Shown here piece after piece: positions 32,430 through 43,017 of a stretch of DNA of 64,000 bases. The notes below the pieces were generated by a model that was given only the letters and a program-made list of their open reading frames with translations, searched no databases and was not told where the DNA came from. The DNA is taken from the NCBI RefSeq assembly GCF_042650565.1, contig NZ_JBHSBH010000006.1, positions 75,859-139,858 of the forward strand, given 5' to 3'. The position numbers and the translations under genes were made by a program. Each line of letters opens with the position of its first letter. The first letter of the stretch is position 1. The DNA comes from Nocardiopsis_B sediminis. GTDB taxonomy: Bacteria; Actinomycetota; Actinomycetes; Streptosporangiales; Streptosporangiaceae.

Positions 32430-33800
32430 ATGAGACGCAGGAACACGTTCATCGCCGTGGCGGCGGGTGCCGCGGGCCTGGTGATGGCGGCCGGATTGAC
32501 ATCGGCGTTCTCCGACCAGGTGAACCCCCCGGGCCAGGCCGCGGACGACTCCCTCGAACAATCCGGGGACGGCTACTTCCCCTCTGCCCTGGAGATCTCC
32601 GGGGACGGCGACGCGGGGGTCACCCTCGTCGACGACCAGGGGTTCACCCTCTACCGGTTCGACGAGGACAGCTCCGAACCCCCCACGAGCAACTGCTCGG
32701 GCGACTGCGAGACCCAGTGGCCGCCCGCGCTGACCAACGGCGACGTCGAGTTCGCCGGCGACACCTCGGTCCTGGGCACCGTGGAACGCGAGGACGGCAC
32801 CGAGCAGATCACCGTCGGCGGCTGGCCGGTCTACCGCTACGCGGGTGACGCCGCCCCCGGCGACACCGAGGGCGAGGGCGCCGGCGGAACCTGGTGGTCG
32901 GTGGCCCCCACCGGCCAGAAGGCCCAGGACGCCGACGCCGAAGGCGCGGCCGGCGGCGGGGGTGGCGGCGGCGACCAGGTGGTCCTCCAGACCGCCGAGG
33001 ACGCCGAACTCGGCAACATCCTCACCGACGGCGAGGGCTTCAGCCTCTACCGGTTCGACGAGGACACCGCCGACCCGCCGGCCTCCAACTGCGAAGGCGA
33101 CTGCGCAACGGCGTGGCCACCGGTACTGAGCAGCGACGACATCGAATTCGACGGCGACGCCTCGATCCTGGGCACGGTCCAGCGCGAGGACGGCTCCGAG
33201 CAGGTCACCGTGGACGGCTGGCCCATCTACCGCTACGCGGAGGACGCCGAGCCCGGTGACGTCGAGGGCGAGGGCGCCGCGGGCACCTGGTGGACCATCA
33301 GCCCCAACGGCATGCGCGCCGCCGAGGACAACGACGACGGCCGCGACGAGAACGGCGAGTGGCTGGAAGGCTACTGCCCCACCGGGATCGAGACCGTCAA
33401 CCACCCCGAGCTGGGCGAGATCCTGACCGACAACGAGGGCTTCACCCTCTACCGGTTCGACGAGGACACCGCCGACCCGCCGGCGTCCAACTGCAACGGC
33501 GACTGCGCCGAGGCCTGGCCGCCCGTGCTCGACATGGACACCTTCACGTTCGACGGCGACCAGTCCCAGCTCGACAGCGTCGCCCGGGACAACGGCATGG
33601 AGCAGGTGACCATCGGCGGCTGGCCCGTCTACCGCTACGCGGAGGACACCGCACCAGGCGATGTCAACGGGCATGGGGTCAGCGGCACCTGGTTCGCGGT
33701 GACCCCCGACGGCGGCAAGGCCGAAGAGGCGGCCGGAGCCGGGGCCGCCGGTGACGAGGCCGCCGCCCCCAGCGGCAGCGGCAGCGGCGGCGGGTACTGA
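32430..33800 (+). CDS. secreted three-repeat protein (PF03640-type)
   Basis: The 456-residue product has an N-terminal signal-like segment (FIAVAAGAAGLVMAAGLTSA) and three repeats of about 110 residues of the 'secreted repeat with Y-x4-D' kind. Each contains GFTLYRFDED(T/S)...PP.SNC.GDC...WPPxL and GWPVYRYA.D..PGD..G.G..GTWW.V.P.G. Repeats are near residues 60-165, 185-290 and 315-425. A Cys pair in each (SNCxGDC) may form a disulfide. The C-terminus is Gly/Ser-rich. The function of this family is not established; many members are lipoproteins or surface proteins. ATG follows GGAGGGCCTTCG. It interrupts the usual dacB-DUF2342 neighbourhood. Confidence 0.85.
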   Translation: MRRRNTFIAVAAGAAGLVMAAGLTSAFSDQVNPPGQAADDSLEQSGDGYFPSALEISGDGDAGVTLVDDQGFTLYRFDEDSSEPPTSNCSGDCETQWPPALTNGDVEFAGDTSVLGTVEREDGTEQITVGGWPVYRYAGDAAPGDTEGEGAGGTWWSVAPTGQKAQDADAEGAAGGGGGGGDQVVLQTAEDAELGNILTDGEGFSLYRFDEDTADPPASNCEGDCATAWPPVLSSDDIEFDGDASILGTVQREDGSEQVTVDGWPIYRYAEDAEPGDVEGEGAAGTWWTISPNGMRAAEDNDDGRDENGEWLEGYCPTGIETVNHPELGEILTDNEGFTLYRFDEDTADPPASNCNGDCAEAWPPVLDMDTFTFDGDQSQLDSVARDNGMEQVTIGGWPVYRYAEDTAPGDVNGHGVSGTWFAVTPDGGKAEEAAGAGAAGDEAAAPSGSGSGGGY

Positions 33801-34164
33801 CCCGGTCTGCCCGGTCCGTACAGACCACCCCCTGAGTCCCCGTTCTCCGTGGGACCCCGCCGCCCCGCGGGCCCGCCGGGGACCACCCACCCGCGGTACC
33901 GAGGGCGCCCGGCAGAGGCGCCGCTCTGTCCCGGTACCGCGCGCGCCGCGGCGGCCGGCCTGCTCCCCGGGCCCNNNNNNNNNNNNNNNNNNNNNNNNNN
34001 NNNNNNNNNNNNNCGCCGGGCGCACAGCGCCCGGCGGGCCGGCCGCCGTTTCCCGGGAGGTCACGGACAGCGCCGCGGGCCGCCGCTCGGGGTCACCCCT
34101 GAGGAAACCCGGAAATCGCGACCGGGACCCCGTGAGGTCCGTGTCCAGTGGGTACGGTGAAGGC
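33801..34164. other. intergenic region with 39-N assembly gap
   Basis: The 364 bases contain a run of 39 N (33975-34013) of unknown true length, flanked by very GC-rich sequence. No gene is supported; a short one hidden in the gap cannot be ruled out. Confidence 0.8.
34153..34158 (+). promoter_or_regulatory. -10-like TACGGT before the DUF2342 gene
   Basis: TACGGT ends 6 bases before the GTG at 34165, without a good Shine-Dalgarno, so a leaderless mRNA is likely. Confidence 0.45.
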
Positions 34165-35274
34165 GTGAGTCTGATCGACTGGGACGTAGCCGTCAACACC
34201 GGAATCCGCCTCGTGCGGCCCGGCCCTCAGGTGGACATCGCCGACGCCCGGCAGGCCGTGGCGCAACTGCGCGAGCTGTCCGTCACCGCCCAGGGGCACG
34301 TGCGCGAGTTCACCGGTATGGAACCCCTTGAACCGGCGGGGCCGGCGGTCATCGTCGACCGTCCCGGCTGGATCAAGGCCAACGTCGACGGGTTCCGCGT
34401 GGTGCTGGAACCCATCCTCGACCGCCTCGCCGCCGCGAAGCCGGGCCTCGGCGCGGCCGGCGCCATCACCTCCGCGGTGGGATCGCGCGTCACCGGCGTC
34501 CAGCTGGGCGCCGTGCTCTCCTATCTCGCCGGGCGCGTGCTGGGCCAGTACGAGCTCTTCCTGCCGCCCGACCCCGAAGGCAACGCGCCGACCGGCCGCC
34601 TCACCCTCGTGGCGCCCAACATCGTCCACGCCGAGCGCGAGCTCGACGTCGACCCCCGCGACTTCCGGCTGTGGGTGTGCCTGCACGAGGAGACCCACCG
34701 CACCCAGTTCACGTCGTCGCCGTGGCTGCGCGAGTACCTCCAGCAGCAGATGCAGGACATGCTGCTGGCGTCCAACATGGACGCCTCGGACTTCCTCGAC
34801 CGGCTGCGCGCGGCCGGAGAGGCCGTCGCCGAAGCCGTGCGCGGCGGCGAGGGCAACCTGATCACCGCGTTCCAGAGCCAGGAGCAGAGCGAGATCCTGG
34901 ACCGGATCACCGCCGTCATGACCCTCGCCGAGGGGCACGGCGACTACGTGATGGACGCGGTCGGCCCCGAGGTCGTCCCCTCCGTCGCCACGATCCGCCG
35001 CCGGTTCCAGCGGCGCCGCGAGGGCGCCAACCGCGTCGACAAGGTCATCCGCCAGCTGCTGGGCCTCGACCTCAAGATGAAGCAGTACGAGGAAGGCGCG
35101 GTGTTCGTCCGCAAGGTCGTGGCCCAGGTGGGCATGGCCGACTTCAACCGCGTGTGGGAGTCGCCCGAGACCCTGCCGACCATGGACGAGATCCGCAACC
35201 CCCAGGACTGGATCGCCCGCGTGGTGAGCCCGCCGGCGCTGCCCGAGGCCGGTCTCGCCGCGCCCGAGGTGTGA
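34165..35274 (+). CDS. zinc-dependent metalloprotease family protein (DUF2342)
   Basis: A 369-residue protein of the DUF2342 family, also named 'zinc-dependent metalloprotease' or 'coenzyme F420 biosynthesis-associated'. The HExxH zinc motif is in CLHEETHRTQF near residue 175, with downstream acidic residues (EGHGDYVMDAVG near 260) that may supply the third ligand. Helix-rich, cytoplasmic. Its substrate is unknown. It overlaps tilS by 4 bases (GTGA), a sign of translational coupling, and this pairing is conserved in actinobacteria. Confidence 0.9.
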   Translation: MSLIDWDVAVNTGIRLVRPGPQVDIADARQAVAQLRELSVTAQGHVREFTGMEPLEPAGPAVIVDRPGWIKANVDGFRVVLEPILDRLAAAKPGLGAAGAITSAVGSRVTGVQLGAVLSYLAGRVLGQYELFLPPDPEGNAPTGRLTLVAPNIVHAERELDVDPRDFRLWVCLHEETHRTQFTSSPWLREYLQQQMQDMLLASNMDASDFLDRLRAAGEAVAEAVRGGEGNLITAFQSQEQSEILDRITAVMTLAEGHGDYVMDAVGPEVVPSVATIRRRFQRRREGANRVDKVIRQLLGLDLKMKQYEEGAVFVRKVVAQVGMADFNRVWESPETLPTMDEIRNPQDWIARVVSPPALPEAGLAAPEV

Positions 35275-36293
35275 CCGGCCCGCCGCCCGATGTCGCCGCG
35301 GCGCGCCGCCGGGTGCGGCGCGCGCTCGGCGCGCTGGCGCCCGGCGACCTCGTGCTGGTGGGGTGCAGCGGCGGCGCCGACTCGCTGGCGCTGGCCGGCG
35401 CCACCGCCTTCACCGCTGCGCGGATGGGGCTGCGGGCGGGCGGCGTCACCGTCGACCACGGGCTCCAGGAGGGCTCGGCCGAACGTGCCGCCGCCGTCGC
35501 CGCGACCCTGCGCGGCCTGGGCCTCGACCCCGTCGACACCGTGGCCGTGCAGGTGGGGCGGGCCGGCGGCCCCGAGGCCGCCGCGCGCAGCGCCCGGTAT
35601 GCGGCGCTCGACGCCGCCGCCGACCGCCACGGCGCCGCCGCCGTGCTGCTGGGCCATACCCGCGACGACCAGGCCGAGACCGTCCTGCTCGGCCTGGCCC
35701 GCGGCTCCGGCGCGCGGTCCCTGGCCGGGATGGCACCCGACGGCGGCCGCTACCTGCGCCCCTTCCTCGGGCTGGGCCGCGCGTCGGTGCGCGAGGCGTG
35801 CCGGCTCATGGGGCTCGACCCCTGGAGCGACCCGCACAACACCGACCCCGCCTACGCCCGCTCCCGGGTGCGCCACGACGCACTGCCCGCTCTGGAGGAG
35901 GCGCTGGGCCCGGGGATCACAGAGGCGCTGGCGCGCACAGCGGGGCTGCTGCGCGACGACGCCGACGCGCTCGACGCCTGGGCGGAGCGGGCCGCCGCCG
36001 AGGCGGCGCCGAGCCCGGGGGAGCTCGACGTGGACGTGCTCGCCGGCCTGCCGCGCGCCGTGCGCACGCGGGTCCTGCGCGGGGCGGCGCTGGCCGCCGG
36101 GTGCCCCGCGGGCGACCTCACGGCGGGCCACGTGGCCGAGCTCGACCGGCTGGTCACCGACTGGCACGGCCAGGCCGAGGTGCACCTTCCCGGTGCCCGC
36201 CGCGCCCGCCGGGCCGGGGCGCGCATCACGCTTGCGCAGCAGCCCGAACCGCCGCACGGGGCGCCGCCGGGAACCCGCCCGAAGGGCCGGTGA
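35271..36293 (+). CDS. tilS: tRNA(Ile)-lysidine synthetase
   Basis: TilS converts the wobble cytidine of tRNA-Ile(CAU) to lysidine so it reads AUA. It is an N-type ATP pyrophosphatase: the PP-loop SGGADSLALA is near residue 30, followed by the TVDHGLQ, the LGHTRDDQAETVLLGLARGSG block near 120-143, and RSRVRHDALP near 198. The 340-residue length matches the short actinobacterial form. GTG start overlaps the DUF2342 stop by 4 bases, indicating one operon. Confidence 0.96.
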   Translation: MTGPPPDVAAARRRVRRALGALAPGDLVLVGCSGGADSLALAGATAFTAARMGLRAGGVTVDHGLQEGSAERAAAVAATLRGLGLDPVDTVAVQVGRAGGPEAAARSARYAALDAAADRHGAAAVLLGHTRDDQAETVLLGLARGSGARSLAGMAPDGGRYLRPFLGLGRASVREACRLMGLDPWSDPHNTDPAYARSRVRHDALPALEEALGPGITEALARTAGLLRDDADALDAWAERAAAEAAPSPGELDVDVLAGLPRAVRTRVLRGAALAAGCPAGDLTAGHVAELDRLVTDWHGQAEVHLPGARRARRAGARITLAQQPEPPHGAPPGTRPKGR

Positions 36294-36381
36294 GCGGGAC
36301 CGATGGCGTTCGGGGCGGGTTGTGGACCTTTATCCTGGTTGCCATCCGGTTCCGCGAGGCGAGCAGCGAGGACAACAGAGC

Positions 36382-36936
36382 GTGGACGCGAAGGACATGG
36401 GCGGCGACCTTGAGAAGGTCCTGGTCACCGAGGAACAGATCACGGCCAGGATCGGGGAGCTGGCCGCCGAGATCGACGCCGACTACGCCGGCAAGGACCT
36501 GCTGCTCGTCGGCGTCCTGAAGGGCGCCGTCATGGTCATGGCCGATCTCGCGCGGGGCCTCGGCCACGCCTGCGAGATGGACTGGATGGCGGTGTCCTCC
36601 TACGGCGCGGGCACGACGTCGTCGGGCGTGGTGCGCATCCTCAAGGACCTCGACTCCGATATCAAGGACCGCAACGTCCTCGTGGTCGAGGACGTCATCG
36701 ACTCCGGGCTGACCCTGTCGTGGCTGGTCGGCAACTTGAAATCGCGCGGCCCGGCGTCGGTCGAGATCTGCACGATGGTGCGCAAGCCCCTGGCGTTCAG
36801 CGTCGACCTGGAGGTGAAGTACATCGGCTTCGACCTGCCGAACGAGTTCATCGTCGGGTACGGCCTGGACTATGCCGAGAAGTACCGGAACCTGCCGTTC
36901 ATCGGCACCCTGGCGCCGCACGTCTACCAGGGCTGA
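36382..36936 (+). CDS. hpt: hypoxanthine phosphoribosyltransferase
   Basis: Salvages hypoxanthine (and guanine) with PRPP to give IMP/GMP. The 184-residue product shows LLVGVLKGAVMVMADLAR near 49-66 and the PRPP-binding loop NVLVVEDVIDSGLTL near 99-113, where E-D-x-I-D-S-G binds the ribose phosphate. VKYIGFDLPNEFIVGYGLDY near 155 is typical of HPRT. The GTG at 36382 is chosen as family members begin with a similar short extension; ATG 36397 is the alternative. It lies between tilS and ftsH, the standard order. Confidence 0.96.
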   Translation: MDAKDMGGDLEKVLVTEEQITARIGELAAEIDADYAGKDLLLVGVLKGAVMVMADLARGLGHACEMDWMAVSSYGAGTTSSGVVRILKDLDSDIKDRNVLVVEDVIDSGLTLSWLVGNLKSRGPASVEICTMVRKPLAFSVDLEVKYIGFDLPNEFIVGYGLDYAEKYRNLPFIGTLAPHVYQG

Positions 36937-36937
36937 G

Positions 36938-36960
36938 GCGGCACCGCGGGGCGGTGCCGC
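36938..36960 (+). terminator. hpt terminator
   Basis: GCGGCACCGC (36938-36947) and GCGGTGCCGC (36951-36960) form a perfect 10-bp stem with a GGG loop right after the hpt stop codon. ftsH is therefore probably transcribed from its own promoter. Confidence 0.8.
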
Positions 36961-37224
36961 ACCGGTATCGCCCCGGCCGCCGGGAACATTGCGGGCGTCC
37001 GCGGGCGTTGGTGCTTTGACGGGCCTCAACCGGCCGTGCTGGTCCGAGGCGTGAGTGCGCCCGGTCACGGACGGGGTGTACCGTCGATTATCCCGGCATC
37101 ACTGTAGGGAATACGTGTCCGATAGGTCCCGCTTCCGGGGACATTGAGCGGCCCTCCGGGTGCTCGTGTGTGCTCGAAGCAGGCCGCTGGTCAGGAGGGA
37201 CGGACCCAGCGGGGTTCCGTATCG

Positions 37225-39314
<2,090 letters not shown>

Positions 39315-39318
<4 letters not shown>

Positions 39319-39944
39319 GCGGATACATCGGCGGAGAGGACGACGACATCCCGCTGGTGGCCCCCACCGGCGGGAAGGTCGACCAGCCCCGCATCGCGCG
39401 GGCCGTCCGCGAGATCCTGATCGCCATCGGCGAGGATCCCGACCGCGACGGCCTGCGCGACACCCCGGCGCGCGTCGCCCGCGCCTACGAGGAGCAGTTC
39501 GCGGGGCTGCGCCAGGACCCGGGCGAGGTCCTCACCACGGTGTTCGAGGCCGGCCACGAGGAAATGGTGCTGGTCAAGGACATCGAGCTGTACTCCACCT
39601 GCGAGCACCACCTGGTGCCGTTCTACGGCAGCGCCCACATCGGCTACATCCCCAACTCCAACGGCCAGATCACCGGGCTGTCGAAGCTGGCGCGGCTGGT
39701 CGACGTGTACGCACGCCGCCCCCAGGTGCAGGAACGGCTCACCACCGAGGTCGCCGACGCCGTGATGAAGCACCTCGACCCGCGCGGCGTCATCGTGGTG
39801 ATCGAGGCCGAGCACCTGTGCATGACCATGCGCGGCGTGCGCAAGCCCGGCGCCAAGACCGTCACCTCGGCGGTGCGGGGCGACTTCCGCAACCGCGACC
39901 GCACCCGGGCCGAGGCCATGAGCCTCATCCTGTCCCGCGACTGA
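39315..39944 (+). CDS. folE: GTP cyclohydrolase I
   Basis: Makes 7,8-dihydroneopterin triphosphate from GTP, the first step of folate synthesis. The 209-residue product has the zinc-binding Cys and His in YSTCEHHLVPFYG, GLSKLARLVDVYARRPQVQERLT, and the Cys/His site EAEHLCMTMRG. It starts at GTG 39315, overlapping ftsH by 4 bases. With folP, folB and folK just downstream, it completes most of the dihydropteroate branch. Confidence 0.97.
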
Positions 39945-39972
39945 CACCCGCCGACGGGTGCGGCGCGACACA

Positions 39973-40008
39973 GACGCGGCGGCGGCGCGGCTGCCGCGCC
40001 GCCGCGTC
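39973..40008 (+). terminator. hairpin between folE and folP
   Basis: GACGCGGC...GCGGC (39973-39991) pairs with GCCGCGCCGCCGCGTC (39993-40008) with one bulge. It ends just before the -10-like box of folP, so it probably ends the ftsH-folE message. Confidence 0.6.
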
Positions 40009-40011
40009 TCG

Positions 40012-40017
40012 TAGGGT
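40012..40017 (+). promoter_or_regulatory. -10-like TAGGGT before folP
   Basis: TAGGGT ends 6 bases before the folP ATG. A leaderless folP transcript fits, though GTGAGGAC could also be a weak ribosome site. Confidence 0.4.
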
Positions 40018-40023
40018 GAGGAC

Positions 40024-40929
40024 ATGGCGTCGACGAACAAGCTCCCAGGACTTCCCGACCGCGGGCGGTGCCTGGTCATGGGGGTCGTCAATGTCACCCC
40101 GGACTCCTTCTCCGACGGTGGCAGCTGGTTCGACCCCAAGAAGGCCATCGAGCACGGCCTCCGGCTGGCCGAGGACGGCGCCGACATCGTCGACGTGGGC
40201 GGCGAGTCCACCCGGCCCGGCGCCCAGCGCGTCTCCAGCGCCGAGGAGCTGCGCCGGATCGGCCCGGTGGTCCGCGAACTCGCCCGCCAGGGCATCGCCG
40301 TCAGCGTCGACACCATGCGCGCCGAGGTCGCCGCGCACGCGGTCGACGCCGGGGCGCTCCTGGTCAACGACGTCAGCGGCGGGCTCGCCGACCCCGCGAT
40401 GGCCCGGCTCGTGGCCAAGTCCGGCGTCGCCTACGTGCTCATGCACTGGCGTGGGCATAGTCATGACATGCAGAACCGCGCGGTCTACGCGGACGTCGTC
40501 ACCGAGGTGCACGACGAACTGAAGGACCGCATGGACGCCATGGTCGGCGAAGGCGTCGATCCCGGCCAGATCGTCCTGGACCCCGGACTGGGGTTCGCCA
40601 AGCGCCCCGAACGGGGCCACAACTGGGCTCTGCTCGCACACCTCGACAGATTCGACGAATTGGGGCGTCCACTCTTGATAGCAGGCTCCCGCAAGCGTTT
40701 CCTCGGGCGGCTGCTCGCCGGCCCCGACGGAACACCCCGCGATTTCACGCAGTGCGACGACGCGACCGTCGCCCTCACCACGCTCGCGGCCGACCGCGGC
40801 GCATGGTGCGTGCGCGTCCACGACGTCCGGCCCAACGCCGACGCGGTCCGCGTCGCGGCGGCCTGGCGCAGCGGCGGCGCCGACCTCCACGACGGCCGCG
40901 CCGACCTCGCCGGCCGGGGTGGCCGGTGA
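40024..40929 (+). CDS. folP: dihydropteroate synthase
   Basis: Joins p-aminobenzoate to dihydropterin pyrophosphate; the target of sulfonamides. The 301-residue TIM barrel shows both family signatures: MGVVNVTPDSFSDGG near residue 20 and ADIVDVGGESTRPGA near 55, plus VNDVSGGLADP near 118, DPGLGFAKRPERGHNWALL near 182, and SRKRFLG near 222. The last residues (SGGADLHDGRADLAG) are a little longer than usual. The GTG of the next gene overlaps its stop. Confidence 0.97.
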   Translation: MASTNKLPGLPDRGRCLVMGVVNVTPDSFSDGGSWFDPKKAIEHGLRLAEDGADIVDVGGESTRPGAQRVSSAEELRRIGPVVRELARQGIAVSVDTMRAEVAAHAVDAGALLVNDVSGGLADPAMARLVAKSGVAYVLMHWRGHSHDMQNRAVYADVVTEVHDELKDRMDAMVGEGVDPGQIVLDPGLGFAKRPERGHNWALLAHLDRFDELGRPLLIAGSRKRFLGRLLAGPDGTPRDFTQCDDATVALTTLAADRGAWCVRVHDVRPNADAVRVAAAWRSGGADLHDGRADLAGRGGR

Positions 40930-41372
40930 AGTCCCGCCAGGAGGTCATGGAGCGCGTCGCCGAGGCCAACGCGCAGTTCTACGGGGCCATCGAGAACGGC
41001 GACATCGACCTGATGCGCCGCGTCTGGGCCGAGGAGGACGAGGCCCCCGACCTCGTCTGCGTCAACCCCGGCTGGCCCCTCCTGCGCGGGCGCGCCGAGA
41101 TCATGCGCGCCTGGGCGCTGATCATGGCCAACGTGCCCTACATCCAGTACGTGCTCACCGACACCCACATCGGGGTGAGCGGCGACGTCGCCATGGTCAC
41201 CTGCGAGGAGAACGTACTGACCGCCGAGGACGACAACCCCGGCTTCGTCGCCGGCGGCCAGGTCGTCACCACCAACATGTTCGTGCACACCGCACAGGGC
41301 TGGCGGCTGTGGTCGCACCACGCCTCGCCGGTGCTGCTGGACGAGGACGACGACGAAGGGGACGAGGGCTGA
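40926..41372 (+). CDS. NTF2/SnoaL-like protein in the folate operon
   Basis: A 148-residue alpha+beta-cone protein of the nuclear transport factor 2 / SnoaL-like family: ANAQFYGAIENGDIDLMRRVW, VNPGWPLLRGRAEIMRAWALI, and WRLWSHHASPVL. It has no clear catalytic set, and its job in the folate operon is unknown, though such a gene is found between folP and folB in several actinomycetes. The GTG at 40926 overlaps the folP stop (coupling). An ATG at 40947, with AGGAGG only 2 bases before it, is the alternative start. Confidence 0.85.
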   Translation: MKSRQEVMERVAEANAQFYGAIENGDIDLMRRVWAEEDEAPDLVCVNPGWPLLRGRAEIMRAWALIMANVPYIQYVLTDTHIGVSGDVAMVTCEENVLTAEDDNPGFVAGGQVVTTNMFVHTAQGWRLWSHHASPVLLDEDDDEGDEG

Positions 41373-41374
41373 CG

Positions 41375-41785
41375 GTGGCAGACCAGCCGGACCGGCCGGG
41401 CGCGGGGGAGCCACCGCCCGGGCCGCTGGACCGCATCGCCGTGCGCGGGCTGCGCGCCCGCGGCCACCACGGCGTGTTCGAGGCCGAGCGCCGCGAAGGG
41501 CAGGAGTTCCTCGTCGACGTCGTCCTCGGCGTCGACACCCGCGCGGCCGCGCGCACCGACGACCTCACCCTCACCGTGCACTACGGGGAGATCAGCGACC
41601 GCCTGGTCGAGGTCGTGCGCGGGGAGCCGGTGAACCTGATCGAGACCCTGGCGGAGCGGCTGGCCGCCGTCTGCCTGGCCGAGCCCCGGGTGATCGAGGC
41701 CGAGGTCACCGTGCACAAGCCCAACGCCCCGATCGCCCAGGAGTTCTCCGACGTGACCGTCACCATCGTGCGGAGGCGGCCGTGA
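41375..41785 (+). CDS. folB: dihydroneopterin aldolase
   Basis: Cleaves dihydroneopterin to 6-hydroxymethyl-dihydropterin and glycolaldehyde. The 136-residue product has DRIAVRGLRARGHHGVFEAER with the conserved GHHGV region near residues 30-34, the active-site-type DLTLTVHYGEISDRLVEVV, LIETLAERLA, and the C-terminal catalytic Lys in VTVHKPNAPI. The start at GTG 41375 gives a polar Pro-rich lead of about 20 residues. It overlaps folK by 4 bases. Confidence 0.95.
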   Translation: MADQPDRPGAGEPPPGPLDRIAVRGLRARGHHGVFEAERREGQEFLVDVVLGVDTRAAARTDDLTLTVHYGEISDRLVEVVRGEPVNLIETLAERLAAVCLAEPRVIEAEVTVHKPNAPIAQEFSDVTVTIVRRRP

Positions 41786-42315
41786 CCTCCGTCGACACCC
41801 CGCCCGACACCCCCGAGCGGGTCGTGCTGTCGCTGGGCGGCAACATGGGCGACCGCAGGGCGATCCTCCAAGGCGCGGTCGACGCCCTGTTCGATGCCCC
41901 GGGGCTGGAGCCGGTGGCGCTGTCACCGGTCTATGAGACCGCCCCGGTGGGCGGCCCCGAGCAGGGGCCGTTCCTCAACGTCGTGCTGCTCGCCGACGCC
42001 GAGCTGCCCCCCATCGAGCTGCTCGAGCGGGCCCAGGGGGTCGAGGAGGCGTTCGACCGGGTCCGGGAGGTCCGCTGGGGGCCGCGCACCATCGACGTCG
42101 ACATCGTCGCCTTCGGCGAGCGGCGCAGCAGCGACCCCGATCTGACCCTGCCGCACCCGCGCGCCCACGAGCGCGCGTTCGTGCTGCGGCCCTGGGCCGA
42201 CGCCGACCCCGACGCCGTCCTGCCCGGCCGCGGCGCCGTGGCCGGGCTGCTCGCCGACGTCGCCGACCAGGAGATCCGGCGGCGCGACGACCTCGCCCTC
42301 CAGCCGCCGCTCTGA
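41782..42315 (+). CDS. folK: 2-amino-4-hydroxy-6-hydroxymethyldihydropteridine pyrophosphokinase
   Basis: HPPK transfers pyrophosphate from ATP to 6-hydroxymethyl-dihydropterin, giving the FolP substrate. The 177-residue product shows LSLGGNMGDRRAIL near residue 19, VYETAPVGGPEQGPFLNVV near 52, and the signature RWGPRTIDVDIVAFG near 95-109, with the Asp pair binding Mg2+. LPHPRAHERAFVLRPWAD near 126 completes it. GTG start overlaps folB. With folB and folP this is a three-step folate module in one transcript. Confidence 0.96.
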   Translation: MTSVDTPPDTPERVVLSLGGNMGDRRAILQGAVDALFDAPGLEPVALSPVYETAPVGGPEQGPFLNVVLLADAELPPIELLERAQGVEEAFDRVREVRWGPRTIDVDIVAFGERRSSDPDLTLPHPRAHERAFVLRPWADADPDAVLPGRGAVAGLLADVADQEIRRRDDLALQPPL

Positions 42316-42336
42316 CCCGACCACGCAAAGGACCGC

Positions 42337-42840
42337 ATGGACGACGACAACCAGCACAACGGGAGCATGCGGCCGACCGGCTGGCGGCTGCCGCTGGGCA
42401 TCATCGTGGTCGGCGCGGCTATCGCCTACCTGGTGGTCGACCTGGCCTACGGGTCCGTCCCGCTGCTGGTGCCGTGGACGGCGATCCCCACCCTGGCGCT
42501 GCTGGCAGTGGGCGAGGGCATCACCGCCTGGCACACCCGCCGCCGCATCCGGCGGGCCACCGGCACCACGCCGATCGAGCCGCTGAGCGCCGCCCGGCTG
42601 GTGGCGCTGGCCAAGGCCAGCGCCCTGTTCGGGGCCCTGGCGGTCGGCGTGTTCGGCGGCGCGGCGCTGGCCCTGCTGGACCGGCTGAACGCCGCCAGCG
42701 CGCGCGCCGACGCCATCACCTGCGCCGGCACCCTGGCAGCGGGCGGCCTGCTGCTGGCCGCCGGGCTCCTCCTGGAGCACGCCTGCCGGGTGCCCCCGGA
42801 AGACGAGGAGCCGCCCCCGGGCCGGGGACCGGTGGCCTGA
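42337..42840 (+). CDS. DUF3180 membrane protein
   Basis: A 167-residue protein with four transmembrane helices (for example LPLGIIVVGAAIAYLVVDLAYG and LAAGGLLLAAGLLLEHAC), matching DUF3180, found downstream of folK throughout actinobacteria. Function unknown. The ATG has AAAGGA 4 bases upstream. It closes the folate operon. Confidence 0.88.
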   Translation: MDDDNQHNGSMRPTGWRLPLGIIVVGAAIAYLVVDLAYGSVPLLVPWTAIPTLALLAVGEGITAWHTRRRIRRATGTTPIEPLSAARLVALAKASALFGALAVGVFGGAALALLDRLNAASARADAITCAGTLAAGGLLLAAGLLLEHACRVPPEDEEPPPGRGPVA

Positions 42841-43017
42841 ACCGGACACTCGGGACGTCTCGCCGCCCCGGATCCGCCGTGCGACCACGGCCGGAACCGG
42901 GGCGGTCGTGCGTGTGACCTGGGGGTTCCGTGGCCCCGGGGTGATCGGGTGCGGCGGGGGCGACCGTTCAGGGAGGGCCGATACGGGGTTCCTGTGGCCC
43001 CGCTCCACGGGGCGGGA

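Noticed and set aside
33801..34164. A longer N-terminal extension of the DUF2342 protein through the N gap
   Set aside because: The open frame upstream crosses 39 N and very GC-rich DNA; the family start and the -10-like box both point to GTG 34165.
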